64,000 nucleotides of DNA from Streptomyces olivaceoviridis (GTDB taxonomy: Bacteria > Actinomycetota > Actinomycetes > Streptomycetales > Streptomycetaceae), in the NCBI RefSeq assembly GCF_014650115.1, contig NZ_BMUI01000033.1, positions 1 to 64,000 on the forward strand, written 5' to 3'. The notes beneath the pieces were generated by a model that was not told the DNA's origin, ran no database searches, and was given only the letters and a program-made list of their open reading frames with translations. Positions 38,401 through 45,643 of the stretch are shown piece by piece (the stretch's first letter is position 1; every line of letters begins with the position of its first letter). A program made the translations under genes and the position numbers.

Positions 38401-41400
38401 CTGCCAGAGCGCGTCGGGGGCCTGGGCGGGGTCGGCGCCCAGGTCGGAGATGGGCAGGGAGACCAGGGACTGCATGGTCAGGACCAGTGCCCCGGTCTCG
38501 TCCGCGGCGTCGAAGGAAAGGGCGTCGGGACCGCACGGCGCGACCCGGACGCGCAGCGCGCCGGCGCCGGCCGCGTGCAGCTGGACGCCGTTCCAGGCGA
38601 AGGGGAGGACGTTGCGGTCGTCCTCGTGCCGGTGGAAGGCGTTCGCGTGCAGCGCGGCGTCCAGGAGCGCGGGGTGGATGCCGAACTTCTCGATGTCCTC
38701 GCGGTGTTCGGCCGGCAGCACGGCTTCGGCGAAGATCTCCTCGCCGCGCCGCCAGACGGCGGTCAGTCCGGCGAAGGCCGGCCCGTAGTCGTATCCGCGT
38801 TCGGCGAGGCGGGCGTAGAAGTCGTCGGTGTCCTCCCGGCGTGCGCCGGGCGGCGGCCACTGGCCGAAGTCGAATCCGCTGCCGCCGACGGCGGCGTGGG
38901 AGTCGGACAGCATGCCCGCCGCGTGCCGGGTCCAGCCCTCTCCGTCCCGGGAGCTGTACACCTCGACCGGGCGGCGTCCCGTCGCGTCCGTGCCACCGAC
39001 CGCGACCTGGACCCGGACGGCGCCTTCCGCGGGGAGCACCAGGGGTGCCTCGATCACGAGTTCGTCGAGGACGCCGTGGCCGAACTCGTCGCCGGCCCGG
39101 ATGGCCAGGTCGACGTAGGCGGTCCCGGGCACGAGCACGACGTTCTGGATGCGGTGGCCGGCCAGCCAGGGATGGGTCGCCAGGGACAGCCGTGAGGTGA
39201 AGACCAGGCCGTCGGTCTGCGGCAGTTCCACCACCGCGCCGAGGAGCGGGTGCTCGCTGGTCACCTGGCCCAGTGACTCGGCGCCGGCCCCGGTGCCGGG
39301 CATGGTGATCCAGTACCGCTGGTGGTCGAACGGGTAGGTGGGCAGGTCCACCGGGGCCGGCCCGCGGTCGGGGACGGCCGTGGTCCAGTCGACCGTCACC
39401 CCGCGCACGAACGCCTCGGCCATCGAGGCGAGCATCCGGTCCATGCCGCCCTCGTCCCGGCGCGTCGAGCCGACCGCCAGGACGTCCGCGTCCAGTTCCT
39501 CGGCGATGTCGGTGACGGCCGGCACCAGGACGGGGTGCGCGCCGAGTTCGACGAAGATCCGGTGGTCCTCGGCGATCAGCTCCCGGACGGCCGGCTCGAA
39601 CAGGACCGGCTGCCGCAGATTGCGGTACCAGTAGTCGGCGTCGAGCCGGTCCTGCTCGTCGAGCCACCTGCCCTCGACCGTGGAGTAGAAGGGGATGCGC
39701 GGCGCCGACGACCCCAGCCCGCCCAGGTCGGCCTCCAGGGTGGGCCTGATGCTCTCGACGTAGTGGCTGTGCGAGGCGTAGTCGACGGGAATCCGGCGGA
39801 ACCGGAAGTCCAGTTCGCCCGCCCGAGCGGCCAGTTCGTCCAGCGCGGCGCCCTCGCCGGCCACCACCACCGCGGACGGGCCGTTGACCGCGGCGACCTG
39901 CAGCCGCTCGGCCCAGGGTTCGATCAGCGCGCGCACCTGGTCCAGCGGCAGCCCGACGGAGGCCATGCCGCCGCCGCGCGGCAGCACTTCGGCGATGGCC
40001 TGGCTGCGCAGGGTCACCACCCGCGCGGCATCGGCGAGGGACAGCGCGCCGGCCACGCAGGCCGCCGCGATCTCACCCTGGGAGTGGCCGATCACCGCGT
40101 CCGGGACCACGCCCGCGGACTTCCAGACCTCGGCCAGGGCGACCATCACGGCGAAGCACACGGGCTGGACGACGTCGACGCGCTCCAGCTCGGTGCCGTC
40201 GCCGCGGAGCACGTCGGTCAGCGACCAGTCGACCCACGGCTCGAACGCCTCCTGGCATTCGGCGATACGGGCGGCGAAGACCGGGGAGACGTCGAGCAGT
40301 TCGCGCCCCATGCCGGCCCACTGGGTGCCCTGCCCCGGGAACGCGAAGACGGTCTTGCCGGGCCCGGTCTGGCCCGCGGCACCGGTGATCACGCCGGTGC
40401 CGGTGCGGCCCTCGGCCAGCAGCGCGAGTCCGTCGCGCAGCTCGTCCCGGGTGCGGGCGAGGAGCACGGCCCGGTGACTCATCAGCGCGCGGCCGGTCAC
40501 CAGCGCGGAGGCGAGGTCACCGAGTGCGACCCCGTCGTCGACGGGTCCGCGGAGCCGCCGGGCCTGGCCCGCGAGCGCCGACGGGGTACGGGCCGAGACG
40601 ACGAACGGCACCGTGCGTCCGGGCTCCGACGGGGTGGCGGCGGGGGCCTCGGCCGGCAGGTCGCCGGGAGCCTCCTCCAGGATCATGTGGACGTTGGTCC
40701 CGCTGGCGCCGAAGGCGGAGATGCCGCTCCGGCGGGGCCGGCCGCTCTCCGGCCACTCGCGCCCCTCGGTGAGCAGCTCGACGGTTCCCGAGGACCAGTC
40801 GACCTGCGGGGTCGGGCTGTCCACGTGCAGGGTCGCGGGCAGGTAGCGGTGGCGCAGCGCGAGTACGGTCTTGATCACGGCGGCCACCCCGGAGGCGGCC
40901 TGGGTGTGGCCGAGGACGGACTTGACCGAGCCGAGCAGCAACGGCCGTTTCGGGTCGCGGCCCTGTCCGTAGGTGGCGATGAGTGCCTGTGCCTCGATCG
41001 GGTCGCCCAGGGTGGTCCCGGTGCCGTGGGCCTCTACGGCGTCGATGTCGTCGGTGGACAGCCCCGCGGCGGTCAGCGCGCTGCGGATGACGCGTTGCTG
41101 GGACGGCCCGTTCGGAGCGGTCAGCCCGTTGGAGGCCCCGTCGGAGTTGACGGCCGAGCCTCGGATCACGGCGAGGACCCGGTGTCCGTTGCGCTCCGCG
41201 TCGGAGAGCCGTTCCAGCAGGACGACGCCGACGCCCTCGGCCCAGCTGCTGCCGTCCGCGGTCGCGGAGAAGGACTTGCACCGTCCGTCGAAGGCGAGGC
41301 CGCGCTGGCGCGCGAAACCGACGAAGCCGCCCGGGGTGGCCATCACGGTGGCCCCGCCGGCGAGGGCCAGCGAGCACTCGCCGCGCCGCAGCGCCTGGGA

Positions 41401-42051
41401 CGCCAGGTGGATGGCGACCAGCGACGAGGAACACATGGTGTCGACGGTGACGGCCGGGCCCTCCAGCCCGAGGCAGTAGGCCACCCGGCCGGAGGCGATG
41501 CCGCCGGCGCTGCCGAGCGCGCGCTCCAGGCTGAGGAAGTCCTCCGCTCCGGGGAGGTCGGGCGCGTAGTCCTGGTGCACGATGCCGGCGTACACGCCGG
41601 TGTCGGAGCCGCGCAGGCTCTGCGGGTCGATCCCCGACCGCTCCAGCGTCTCCCAGCACACCTCCAGGAGCTGCCGCTGCTGGGGGTCCATCGCCAGGGC
41701 CTCCTGCGGGGAGATCCCGAAGAACCTCGCGTCGAACTGGGCCGCGTCATGGAGGAAGGCGCCCTGGTTCACATAGGTCGTGCCGGGGGTGTCCGGGTCG
41801 GGGTCGTAGAGCCCTTCGAGGTCCCAGCCACGGTCGTCGGGGAACGGCGTGTACACGTCCGTGCCCTCGGACACGACCTTCCAGAAGTCCTCCGGGCCGG
41901 CGATCCCGCCCGCGAAGCGGCAGCCGATCGACACGACGGCGATCGGCTCGGAGGCGGCGGCGAGCAACTGGGCGTTCTTCTGCCGGAGGCGCGCGGTCTC
42001 CTTGACCGACGCGCGCAGCGCCTTTACGAGATCCTGTTCCGGCGTGCTCAA
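26410..42051 (-). CDS. Type I modular polyketide synthase, three modules, last module reductively inactive
   Basis: The 5213-residue PKS starts with a coiled-coil docking segment (EQDLVKALRASVKETARL), so it takes a chain from another PKS not in the window. Module 1 has KS (Cys near 207), AT (GHSQGE near 655, YASH near 758: methylmalonyl type), DH (His near 965, later HPALLDAALH, one motif Gly replaced by Asn), KR with LDD motif and Tyr, and ACP. Module 2 has KS (Cys near 1953), AT (GHSIGE, HAFH: malonyl type), a degraded DH (motif Pro to Ser, Asp to Glu), KR with LDD and Tyr, and ACP. Module 3 has KS (Cys near 3685), AT (GASQGE, YASH), DH lacking His, KR lacking Tyr and Lys, and ACP near 5167. 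The start is TTG at 42051 behind a strong GGAGG. Confidence 0.95.
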   Translation of the reverse strand: MSTPEQDLVKALRASVKETARLRQKNAQLLAAASEPIAVVSIGCRFAGGIAGPEDFWKVVSEGTDVYTPFPDDRGWDLEGLYDPDPDTPGTTYVNQGAFLHDAAQFDARFFGISPQEALAMDPQQRQLLEVCWETLERSGIDPQSLRGSDTGVYAGIVHQDYAPDLPGAEDFLSLERALGSAGGIASGRVAYCLGLEGPAVTVDTMCSSSLVAIHLASQALRRGECSLALAGGATVMATPGGFVGFARQRGLAFDGRCKSFSATADGSSWAEGVGVVLLERLSDAERNGHRVLAVIRGSAVNSDGASNGLTAPNGPSQQRVIRSALTAAGLSTDDIDAVEAHGTGTTLGDPIEAQALIATYGQGRDPKRPLLLGSVKSVLGHTQAASGVAAVIKTVLALRHRYLPATLHVDSPTPQVDWSSGTVELLTEGREWPESGRPRRSGISAFGASGTNVHMILEEAPGDLPAEAPAATPSEPGRTVPFVVSARTPSALAGQARRLRGPVDDGVALGDLASALVTGRALMSHRAVLLARTRDELRDGLALLAEGRTGTGVITGAAGQTGPGKTVFAFPGQGTQWAGMGRELLDVSPVFAARIAECQEAFEPWVDWSLTDVLRGDGTELERVDVVQPVCFAVMVALAEVWKSAGVVPDAVIGHSQGEIAAACVAGALSLADAARVVTLRSQAIAEVLPRGGGMASVGLPLDQVRALIEPWAERLQVAAVNGPSAVVVAGEGAALDELAARAGELDFRFRRIPVDYASHSHYVESIRPTLEADLGGLGSSAPRIPFYSTVEGRWLDEQDRLDADYWYRNLRQPVLFEPAVRELIAEDHRIFVELGAHPVLVPAVTDIAEELDADVLAVGSTRRDEGGMDRMLASMAEAFVRGVTVDWTTAVPDRGPAPVDLPTYPFDHQRYWITMPGTGAGAESLGQVTSEHPLLGAVVELPQTDGLVFTSRLSLATHPWLAGHRIQNVVLVPGTAYVDLAIRAGDEFGHGVLDELVIEAPLVLPAEGAVRVQVAVGGTDATGRRPVEVYSSRDGEGWTRHAAGMLSDSHAAVGGSGFDFGQWPPPGARREDTDDFYARLAERGYDYGPAFAGLTAVWRRGEEIFAEAVLPAEHREDIEKFGIHPALLDAALHANAFHRHEDDRNVLPFAWNGVQLHAAGAGALRVRVAPCGPDALSFDAADETGALVLTMQSLVSLPISDLGADPAQAPDALWQLDWTRVPSAAGQQAQHRAVVATSGDVVRITLAEDLGEPVPDLAVLDLTAPPGTDTGARTGDDPLPLLCRVLGVLQAWLEEPALATVPLVVATRGAVPVRGPVTDPGGAAVWGLLRAAQAENPGRFVLVDLEPGADRDRAIGAALASGEPQTAVRDDAVLAPRLGRARLTEPDAPDAPDVPTGFAEDGTVLITGGTGVLGALLARHLVREHGVRRLVLASRRGPAAEGVTALVDELTGQGASVVVAACDVSDRDALAELLAAVPSEHPLTGVIHAAGVLDDGVIAGLDPHRMAGVFAPKAGALRLLDELTRERPPQVFAAFSSAAGVFGSAGQGNYAAANAYVDAVVSARRAAGLPAVSLAWGLWSPVTGMTGQLADVDRTRMSRGGVRPMSTAEALTLFDLGIRSGNPLLVPIRLDLGAVRAEAAADGTVPPLFRALVRPPRRTAQAAAGAEGALARRLAGLPDQERTELVLDVIRTEVSAVLGLGEADPALDSERFGDIGFDSLTAVELRNRLSAATAVKLPATLVFDYPTPVVLARHLLEQLGGTVDAVTPVRPVAPAEATDDDPVVIVGMACRLPGGVTSPAELWQLVADGRDGISEFPDDRGWNLDGLFDSDPDRAGTAYTRRGGFLRDAGYFDAALFGISPREALAMDPQQRLLLETTWQVLESAGIDPSSVRGERVGVYTGMSIHDYLGSLADVPAELEGFTTTATAGSVASGRVSYVFGLEGPAMTVDTACSSSLVAIHLAAQALRLGECELALAGGVAVMGSPVGVTGFSRARGLAADGRCKAFAAAADGTVLSEGVGVVLLERLSDARRNGHRVLAAIRGSAVNQDGASNGLTAPNGPSQQRVIRAALAAAGVAPDEVDTLEAHGTGTTLGDPSEAEAIIATYGRDRSPDRPLWLGSVKSNLGHTQAAAGVTSVIKMVGALTHGVLPATLFVDEPTPHVDWSAGTVALLTEERPWPETGRPRRAGISSFGISGTNAHLILEQAPAEPATAPGDTTTPPAVAATGSEPPDDAAGAVLPFVVSAHNPAALAGQAKRLRAAVATGLPLPDTARTLLNGRALLAHRAVVAAADRETLLDRLDAIAAGEPALGVTAGTAAVGAAASTVFVFPGQGSQRLGMGRELYARFPVYAAAFDEACARLDDRLLGAVGTSVRDVVFAEPDSPQAALLDQTVHTQAALFAVETALFRLAESWGIRPRLLLGHSIGEITAAHVAGMLSLEDAATVVAARGRLMQALPAGGAMVAVAATEDDVRPFLGAGVDIAAVNQPSSVVLSGDEDAVLAAADALRAQGRKAKRLQVSHAFHSARMDPMLAEFRAAIADVTWQPARIRVVAHQDGDMTSTDYWVEHVRRTVRFADGMAAALDQGGRLFVEMGPGAALTAPMLETAAASGTEPVCAPMLRDGHDEAQTAIGALAELFVRGVPADWQALLPAGASAVELPTYAFDRTHYWVKTAAGRTDAAGLGQLPADHPLLSAVVPVPDTGGFVGTARLSSATHPWLDGHRVHGATVVSSAALLDLAVRAGDEVGCGVVARLAVETPLVVPPNAGVRLEITVGAADEQGCRPVTIHGAQDGSGTWVRHAVGELSARTPAAPDPAPRAWPPAGAEPVETPEESPGLLGMWRRGEETYAEVALTDDGTGPDGAPEFGLDPALLEAVTRAVTAGSTAATVWEEVVLHASGARRVRARLTPLGEDRWSLEATDGSGIPVLSARSWTAAPIRPEDLGAGAAADAMYRVVWTATEPSAVPSGQTVTVPVTSPADVTAFAARATVPAPGPVWTAEEGTGGTGHDEPQHSPPAAAVLEVAPGGDAQPLLAHVLAVLQAWQHEAPADARLVVVTRGAAPTGPASATDAPSAAVWGLVRAAQAEMPGRTLLLDLDPGADTEAAVATALATGEPQTAVRGTTLLLPRLAPAGPLAEPSAGQPALDPDGTVLITGGTGSLGALVARHLVRARGARHLLLAGRRGPAAEGAEELVAELSRLGAAVTVAACDVSDRAAVATLLAGIPAAHPLTAVVHTAGVLDDGLLGAMDPARLAAVLGPKAEGARHLDELTRDCDLAAFVAFSSAAGLLGSAGQANYAAANAYLDGLMTARRAAGRPGVALSWGLWDQSGGMTGHLDTTDRARMRRGGVLPLRPEEGLALFDAALDGGEAHLVPIKLDLAAARADAAAGGPVQPLLRHLVRARRRAEDTAAASDLLAALAGRSPAEQEAWLLTLVRSRAALVLGHGSADDIDPDTAFQSVGMDSLGGVELRNRLAAATGLTLPATLVYDYPTPRQLAGFLRDELAGTATPAEAAPVVAAGAHDDIAVVGLGCRLAGGVRGPDDLWELLIRRGEGRSPFPTDRGWDLSTVPVEAGSFLADAAEFDAGFFGISPREATAMDPQQRLLLEVVWEALEDGGLDPAALRGTDVGVFVGVMGQGYGMFGGDAQSDGLRGTGGAVSVVSGRVSYVYGFTGPAVSVDTACSSSLVAMHLAMQALRNGECSLAVVGGVTVMATPGAYVEFAKNGGLAADGRCKAFAASADGTGNGEGVGVVLLERLADAHAHGHSVSAVVRGSAISQDGASNGLTAPNGPAQQRVIRRALAVSGVAPADVDVVEAHGTGTRLGDPIEAQALLATYGRRDPEQPLWLGSVKSNIGHTQAAAGVASVIKMVLALRHQTLPATLHVDAPTPEVDWSSGTIQLLTDARPWPSRPGRTRRAGVSAFGLSGTNAHLILEEPPRRAVEPVRSPAEDAPLPFVLTAGSPARLAALADRLADFAERGTAPLPALATALAHGRTRHQTRTTVIAADRAELVDGLRALAAGGADRAPGGSSTPGTQTVFLFPGQGGHWVGMGRELMDHSPEFRAWVRRCDALLAEYDLDWTLEQALGGENDLSRVDVIQPASFVMMTGLAQLWASAGVVPDVVLGASQGEIAAACVAGLLSVPDALRAIVLRSRMAAALPSTGGMLVVGVSRARMTEMLADYGGRVEIAAVNGPVNVAVSGERAAIEELAAAAADQQLWFRRIRADYASHSFLVDELQEPMLAALDGIGERPAQGLVPGCRFYSTVDGRWIGPDELLDAGYWFRNLRRPVELDAAVRAVSADARAVVEVSAHPGLVPSLLDIIHDTGRTTPVLATLRRGEGGRERLTTAFAEAFAAGLPVSWATALPTGQAGWRDLCRELPTYPFDHRRYWLRSSRTTDTGALGLARTEHPLLTTMVELPGSDGLMAVSRLSAHDQPWLTAGTDGGPVEVPGSLWVELAIRVGDEVDCGDLEELELTAPLVLGPGDAARLQICVDGADAAGRRPVTVRSAPATTDRDRPVWTLHAQGVLSPTAPATEPEPDPAPWPPAGAEPVGLDELPVATGAAVPPALRAVWRRGEDVYADVAVPADQTDAVGRFGVHPLLLEAAAHVAGFPAGHVPSAWQQVVLHASGASALRVRLRRTGDGVSLEAADHTGLPVLTAARITAGPATVAPAGRGGRALRTEWVPLDDGRPGSAVEIVTVDSDDAVYRVAADPSPLGAAATAVFDVGAGREPEDACRRALAVAQAWLDEPDLAGRALVVRTRAAVPAGPRDTGAAAPDPAAAAVWEMYAAIQAEYPGRFVLLDDAPEEPRTAPADRGTASLGRVLAAAVPQAAVRAGRVHVPRLVPVATTEATAPALDPDGTVLVVGGTGTAGARVARHLAAEHGVRHLVLAGRGGPGTEGAAALAADLTALGASVTVRACDVADRDALRRLLDGIPDEHPLTGVVHAAGLPDDTRLAELDADRLTEVLAARTESLRHLADLTADDRLALFLVVTSAAALLGPVHHPANAAADGFARAVVARRRMAGQAGSAPVLLPAVAGTGGAPDPDVALSAVSEALRSGEPFPVPGRPEQWAAPAAGRPVPPLLRGLVRSRRRSAAHTAESAAGAENGWREQLAGQSPDERERTVLDLVRAQLTEVLELDPAEPVDAQRGFFELGLDSLLAIELSRRIGDRTGTGLTSAAVFGHPTPAALTGYLLARLDGAMADA

Positions 42052-42263
42052 GTCCGTCCTCCAGGCTTGTCGAAGCGAACGCGTCGGGGCGTCGGTGCGG
42101 TTTCCGCCGATCGACGGCGCCCCGGGCCGGCGGTGCCGCGGACGCGGCGGGCCGGCCGAAGTCCCCGGCCGGCGGCGGTGTTCGCCGCCGGGCCTGGGGG
42201 TGAGTACGAGCGAATACGTGAGTGGTGTGCGGGCGCCGCCCGCGCCGTGGCGACCGCCGGCCG

Positions 42264-43532
42264 CTACCGGGCCGGTCGCGCCGTGCGGGGGCCCGCCACG
42301 ACCGTGACCGGCAGGCGCACCGGTCCGAAGAACAGCAGCGACGGCCGCCACCGGGGTGCCCCGGCGGGGCGCAGCGCCGGCCCCCGGTGCAGCGCCCCGC
42401 ACACGGTTTCGACCAGCAGTTTCGCCAGCGCAGCGCCGAGGCAGTGGTGGATTCCGGTGCCGAACGCCAGTGACGCGGTCTCGGGACGCTCGATGTCCAG
42501 TTCCTCCGGCCGGGCGAACACCTCCGGGTCGCGGTTCGCCCCGGCCAGCAGGAGCACCACGATCGATCCCGCGGCGACCGGCACCCCGCGGATCTCGGTG
42601 TCGCGCGTCGCGTAGCGGCGGGTGATGTGGTAGCCGCCGCTGTGCCGGAACGCCTCGGCGGCTGCCCGTTCGGCCCGCGCCGGGTCGGCGGAGAGCCGCT
42701 CCAGCTGGTCGGGGTTGGTCAGCAGGGTGTGCATGATGTTGCCGAGGGTGTCGCTCAGGGTCGTCACGCCGGCCCCGAAGACCGGGAGTACCGCGAGCGC
42801 CAGCTCACGGTCGGTCAGCTGCTCGGGGTCGCCCGCCTGTTCCGCCAGGCAGGCGCTGATCAGGTCGTCGCCGGGCTCGGTGCGCTTGCCGGCGATCAAC
42901 TCCGTGAAGAACGCGCCGAGTTCGGCTGCGGCCTCGTCCGCCTGCCGGCCCATGGCCGCCCTGGCCGCCTCGTCGGCGCCGGGGTCGGGTGCCGGGACCG
43001 CTTCGTGCAGCAGCGTCCAGCAGCGGGGGTGCTCACGCACGGGGATGCCCAGCAGGCCGCCGAGCACCGCCAGGCTCAGCGGAACGGAGACGAGTTCCTG
43101 GAAGTCGGCGACGTGACCGGACGGGACGGCGGCGAGCCGGTCGAGCGCGCTCAGCACCTCCTTCTCCACCACCGGGCGCAGCACCTGCAGCCGGCGTGCG
43201 GTGAACCCCCGCGACAGCTGCCGCCGCAGCCTGGTGTGGTCCGGTGGGTTGCGGAAGAACAGCGACGACAGGAACTGCTCCTGACTGCGCGACGGCCGCC
43301 ATCCGGGGATGTTGTCCGCCATCCAGTCGGTGTCGACGACCCGGAAGGTCTCCTGGTCGGCCAGGACCTGCCGGCAGTCCGCGTAGCGCGACACGAGTGT
43401 CGTACCGGTCCGTTCGCTGCGGTGGACGTCGGCGAGTTCGCGGAGCCGGCGGTAGTGGGCGAACGGGTCGTCGCTCGTGCCCGGTGCGAGTACGAACCGC
43501 ACCAGCTCCTCGATGTCCTGCCCGGTCGTCAT
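42264..43532 (-). CDS. Cytochrome P450, first of the PKS-operon pair
   Basis: This 422-residue soluble actinobacterial P450 has ExxR in the segment AEAFRHSG near 290 and the haem-ligand motif FGTGIHHCLGAALAK near 350. The I-helix reads FGAGVTTLSDT near 247: the usual acidic residue before the conserved Thr is itself Thr. The ATG at 43532 lies 41 bp behind the O-methyltransferase stop, and the gene ends 212 bp before the PKS start. It is likely a tailoring oxidase of the polyketide. The regiochemistry cannot be inferred. Confidence 0.92.
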   Translation of the reverse strand: MTTGQDIEELVRFVLAPGTSDDPFAHYRRLRELADVHRSERTGTTLVSRYADCRQVLADQETFRVVDTDWMADNIPGWRPSRSQEQFLSSLFFRNPPDHTRLRRQLSRGFTARRLQVLRPVVEKEVLSALDRLAAVPSGHVADFQELVSVPLSLAVLGGLLGIPVREHPRCWTLLHEAVPAPDPGADEAARAAMGRQADEAAAELGAFFTELIAGKRTEPGDDLISACLAEQAGDPEQLTDRELALAVLPVFGAGVTTLSDTLGNIMHTLLTNPDQLERLSADPARAERAAAEAFRHSGGYHITRRYATRDTEIRGVPVAAGSIVVLLLAGANRDPEVFARPEELDIERPETASLAFGTGIHHCLGAALAKLLVETVCGALHRGPALRPAGAPRWRPSLLFFGPVRLPVTVVAGPRTARPAR

Positions 43533-43573
43533 GGTGTCCCCCTCGTCGGTGCCGTCGCTCTGCCGCCCGGCCC

Positions 43574-44284
43574 TCAGGCCGTGCGCCGCGCGACCCAGAG
43601 ACCGTCGCGCACCGGCAGGATGACGCCGTCGAAGTCGGGGTCCTCGGCGAGCGCCGTGTTCATGTTCCGTACGCCGACCAGTTCGTTCGAGTGTTCGGCG
43701 GTCTCCCCGGCGACGACGCCGCCCCCGCAGAAGGCGTTGTCGATCATGAGGAGGCCGTTCACCTCAAGGTGCGCCTTCGACAGCTTCAGCAACTCGGTGG
43801 CGAGCGAGGGGTCGCTGCCGAAGTACCGGTGCTTCATGATGTCCTGGAAGATCAGGTCGTAGGTGCCGAGTTCCGGGACCAGCTCGAAGGCGTCACCGAC
43901 GAGGATCTCGATGCGGTCGGCCATGCCTGCGCGGTCGATGAAGTCAGCGGCACGTGCCGCCCGTTCGGGGTCGAGTTCGATGCTGGTGACCTTGCCGCCC
44001 TCGGGCAGCGCGTACGCCAGCCACAGCGCCGAGTAGCCGATCGCGGTACCCAGGTCGAGCACCCGCGTCACGCTGTCGCCGCGCAGCGCGGTGAGCGTGC
44101 GGACGATGGCGCCTTCCAGCCGTCCGATGACGGGGATGCCCTCGTCCCTGGCGACCTTCTCCATCTCCAGCAGGACGGTGTTCAGCCGCTCGGGCAGCGG
44201 CGCCTGGCGGACCAGTGCGGTGGCGAAGACCTCCCGCTGGTCGGTGCTGTCCTGCGGGACGATGGGCAACGATGTGTTGATCAT
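43574..44284 (-). CDS. SAM-dependent O-methyltransferase (CCoAOMT/Methyltransf_3 family)
   Basis: This 236-residue class I methyltransferase has the SAM motif VLDLGTAIGYSALWLAYAL near 70, TSIELDPERA near 97, DLIFQDIMKHRY near 143 and MIDNAFCGGGVV near 178. These are the features of the cation-dependent catechol/CCoA O-methyltransferases, which methylate phenolic hydroxyls. In the PKS operon it could methylate a phenol or hydroquinone of the AHBA-derived ring after hydroxylation. The ATG at 44284 has only a weak ribosome binding site, 117 bp after the preceding P450 gene. Confidence 0.9.
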   Translation of the reverse strand: MINTSLPIVPQDSTDQREVFATALVRQAPLPERLNTVLLEMEKVARDEGIPVIGRLEGAIVRTLTALRGDSVTRVLDLGTAIGYSALWLAYALPEGGKVTSIELDPERAARAADFIDRAGMADRIEILVGDAFELVPELGTYDLIFQDIMKHRYFGSDPSLATELLKLSKAHLEVNGLLMIDNAFCGGGVVAGETAEHSNELVGVRNMNTALAEDPDFDGVILPVRDGLWVARRTA

Positions 44285-44401
44285 GAGTGTATTCCGTTCT
44301 GCTGGGTCCGGTCACCGGTCGCGGTGCGCGAAGCCGTCCACGGATCAGGCGGCCGGTTCTGGTCGACGGGGCGGAGACAGGCGGCACGCCGTGCTCCTCC
44401 G

Positions 44402-45643
44402 TCATGGGGGCAGGCCCGCCGGATCGGCTTCGAACGTGACGGGCAGGGTGTTCATGCCGTGCAGGATGCTGGAGTGGATCCAGGTCTCCGGCGCGGTCTG
44501 CCGCACGCCGGACACCATCCGGCGCAGGCTGTCCAGTACGGCCTCGATCCCGGCCCGGGCAAGGACGTGACCGAGGCAGTGGTGCGCGCCGGAGGCGAAG
44601 GCCAGGTGCCGGTTCGGGGTGCGGGTGAGGTCGAAGCGGTCGGGGTCCGGGAAGACGTCGCCGTCCCGGTTGGCCGAGGCGATCCAGGCGCTGACGATCT
44701 CGCCCGCCCGGATCGGCCGGCCGTTCACCTCGACGTCGGCGGTGGCCGTCCTGCCACCGTGCAGCGAGGGCACGGTCCAGCGCAGGACCTCGTCGGCGGC
44801 CACCCGGAGGTCCAGGGCGCCGCTCCTGAGCGCGTCCCACTGCTCCGGGTTCCCGATCAGTGCCAGCAGACCGCCGGAGATGGCGTGCCGGCCGGTCTCG
44901 TCCCCGCCGGTCAGCAGGCCGTGGCAGTCGGCCATCAGCTCGGCGTCGCTGAGCGGCTCCCCGTCGATGCGGCAGTTGGCGAGCAGACTCACCACGTCGT
45001 CGCCGTCACCGCCGCGCCGGGTCCGTGCCAGGTCGGCGAAGTAGAGCAGGATCTCGCTCTCGGCGGTCCAGGAGTCCTCCGGCGGGGCGTCGGCGTGCCT
45101 GGAACGCCCTGCCCGCAAGACGAGGCCGAGCAGGTACTGCCGGTCTCCCCGCGCCACGCCGAGCAGGTCGAAGACCGCGCCTAGCGGAATGTTCGCGGCG
45201 ACGTCCCGGACGAAGTCGGCTTCGCCCTTGGCGACGGCCGCCGCCACGAGTTCGTCCGCCGTGCGGCGCACGCCCTCCTGGACAGCGGCGAGTACCCGCG
45301 GGGAGAACGCCCTCGTCAGGATCGCGCGGATCCGCTGGTGGCGCAGTCCGTCGGTCACCGCGAGCAGCGTCCCCGCGGCCGCGTCCCCTCCGGTGAGCAG
45401 GGTGGGCAGGCTGTTGCCGTGCTCGGTGGTGAACTCCCGGCTTCGGTAGACCTCCACCACGTCGGCGTACCGGGTGATCACCCAGAACCCCGGCCGCGAG
45501 CCGCGCGCGGGCTGGCGGTGGAAGGGGCGCTCGGCCCGCAGCCGGCGCCACACCTCGGTCAGGTCGTACTCGGCGTGCAACCGGGGGTCGGCGAAGTCCA
45601 GTTCGTCGAGTTCGTCGGGGGAGGCCAGGGGCAGTGACGTCAT
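44402..45643 (-). CDS. Cytochrome P450, second of the PKS-operon pair
   Basis: This 413-residue P450 has a conventional I-helix (TGGDETGRHA near 243), ExxR in DEVLRWTVPS near 285 and haem motif FASGAHHCLGHVLAR near 345. Its ATG at 45643 overlaps the stop of the 109-codon carrier-like frame upstream (ATGA), and that frame follows an AMP-ligase. Ligase, carrier protein and P450 in a row is the arrangement of systems that hydroxylate a carrier-bound acid, but here the carrier looks degraded. A collapsed paralogue of this P450 lies at 54414-54884. The N-terminal sequence DLTEVWRRLRAERPFHRQP is shared between them. Confidence 0.92.
   Translation of the reverse strand: MTSLPLASPDELDELDFADPRLHAEYDLTEVWRRLRAERPFHRQPARGSRPGFWVITRYADVVEVYRSREFTTEHGNSLPTLLTGGDAAAGTLLAVTDGLRHQRIRAILTRAFSPRVLAAVQEGVRRTADELVAAAVAKGEADFVRDVAANIPLGAVFDLLGVARGDRQYLLGLVLRAGRSRHADAPPEDSWTAESEILLYFADLARTRRGGDGDDVVSLLANCRIDGEPLSDAELMADCHGLLTGGDETGRHAISGGLLALIGNPEQWDALRSGALDLRVAADEVLRWTVPSLHGGRTATADVEVNGRPIRAGEIVSAWIASANRDGDVFPDPDRFDLTRTPNRHLAFASGAHHCLGHVLARAGIEAVLDSLRRMVSGVRQTAPETWIHSSILHGMNTLPVTFEADPAGLPP

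Noticed and set aside
27288..41750. Repeated DNA blocks every 4-5 kb that could be read as repeats or a CRISPR-like pattern
   Set aside because: They are homologous KS, AT, KR and ACP segments of successive PKS modules. No short regularly spaced array was seen anywhere in the window.
28813..42615. Plus-strand open frames of 900-1300 codons opposite the PKS gene
   Set aside because: They are antisense shadows of the PKS. The minus strand encodes complete KS, AT, KR and ACP motifs.
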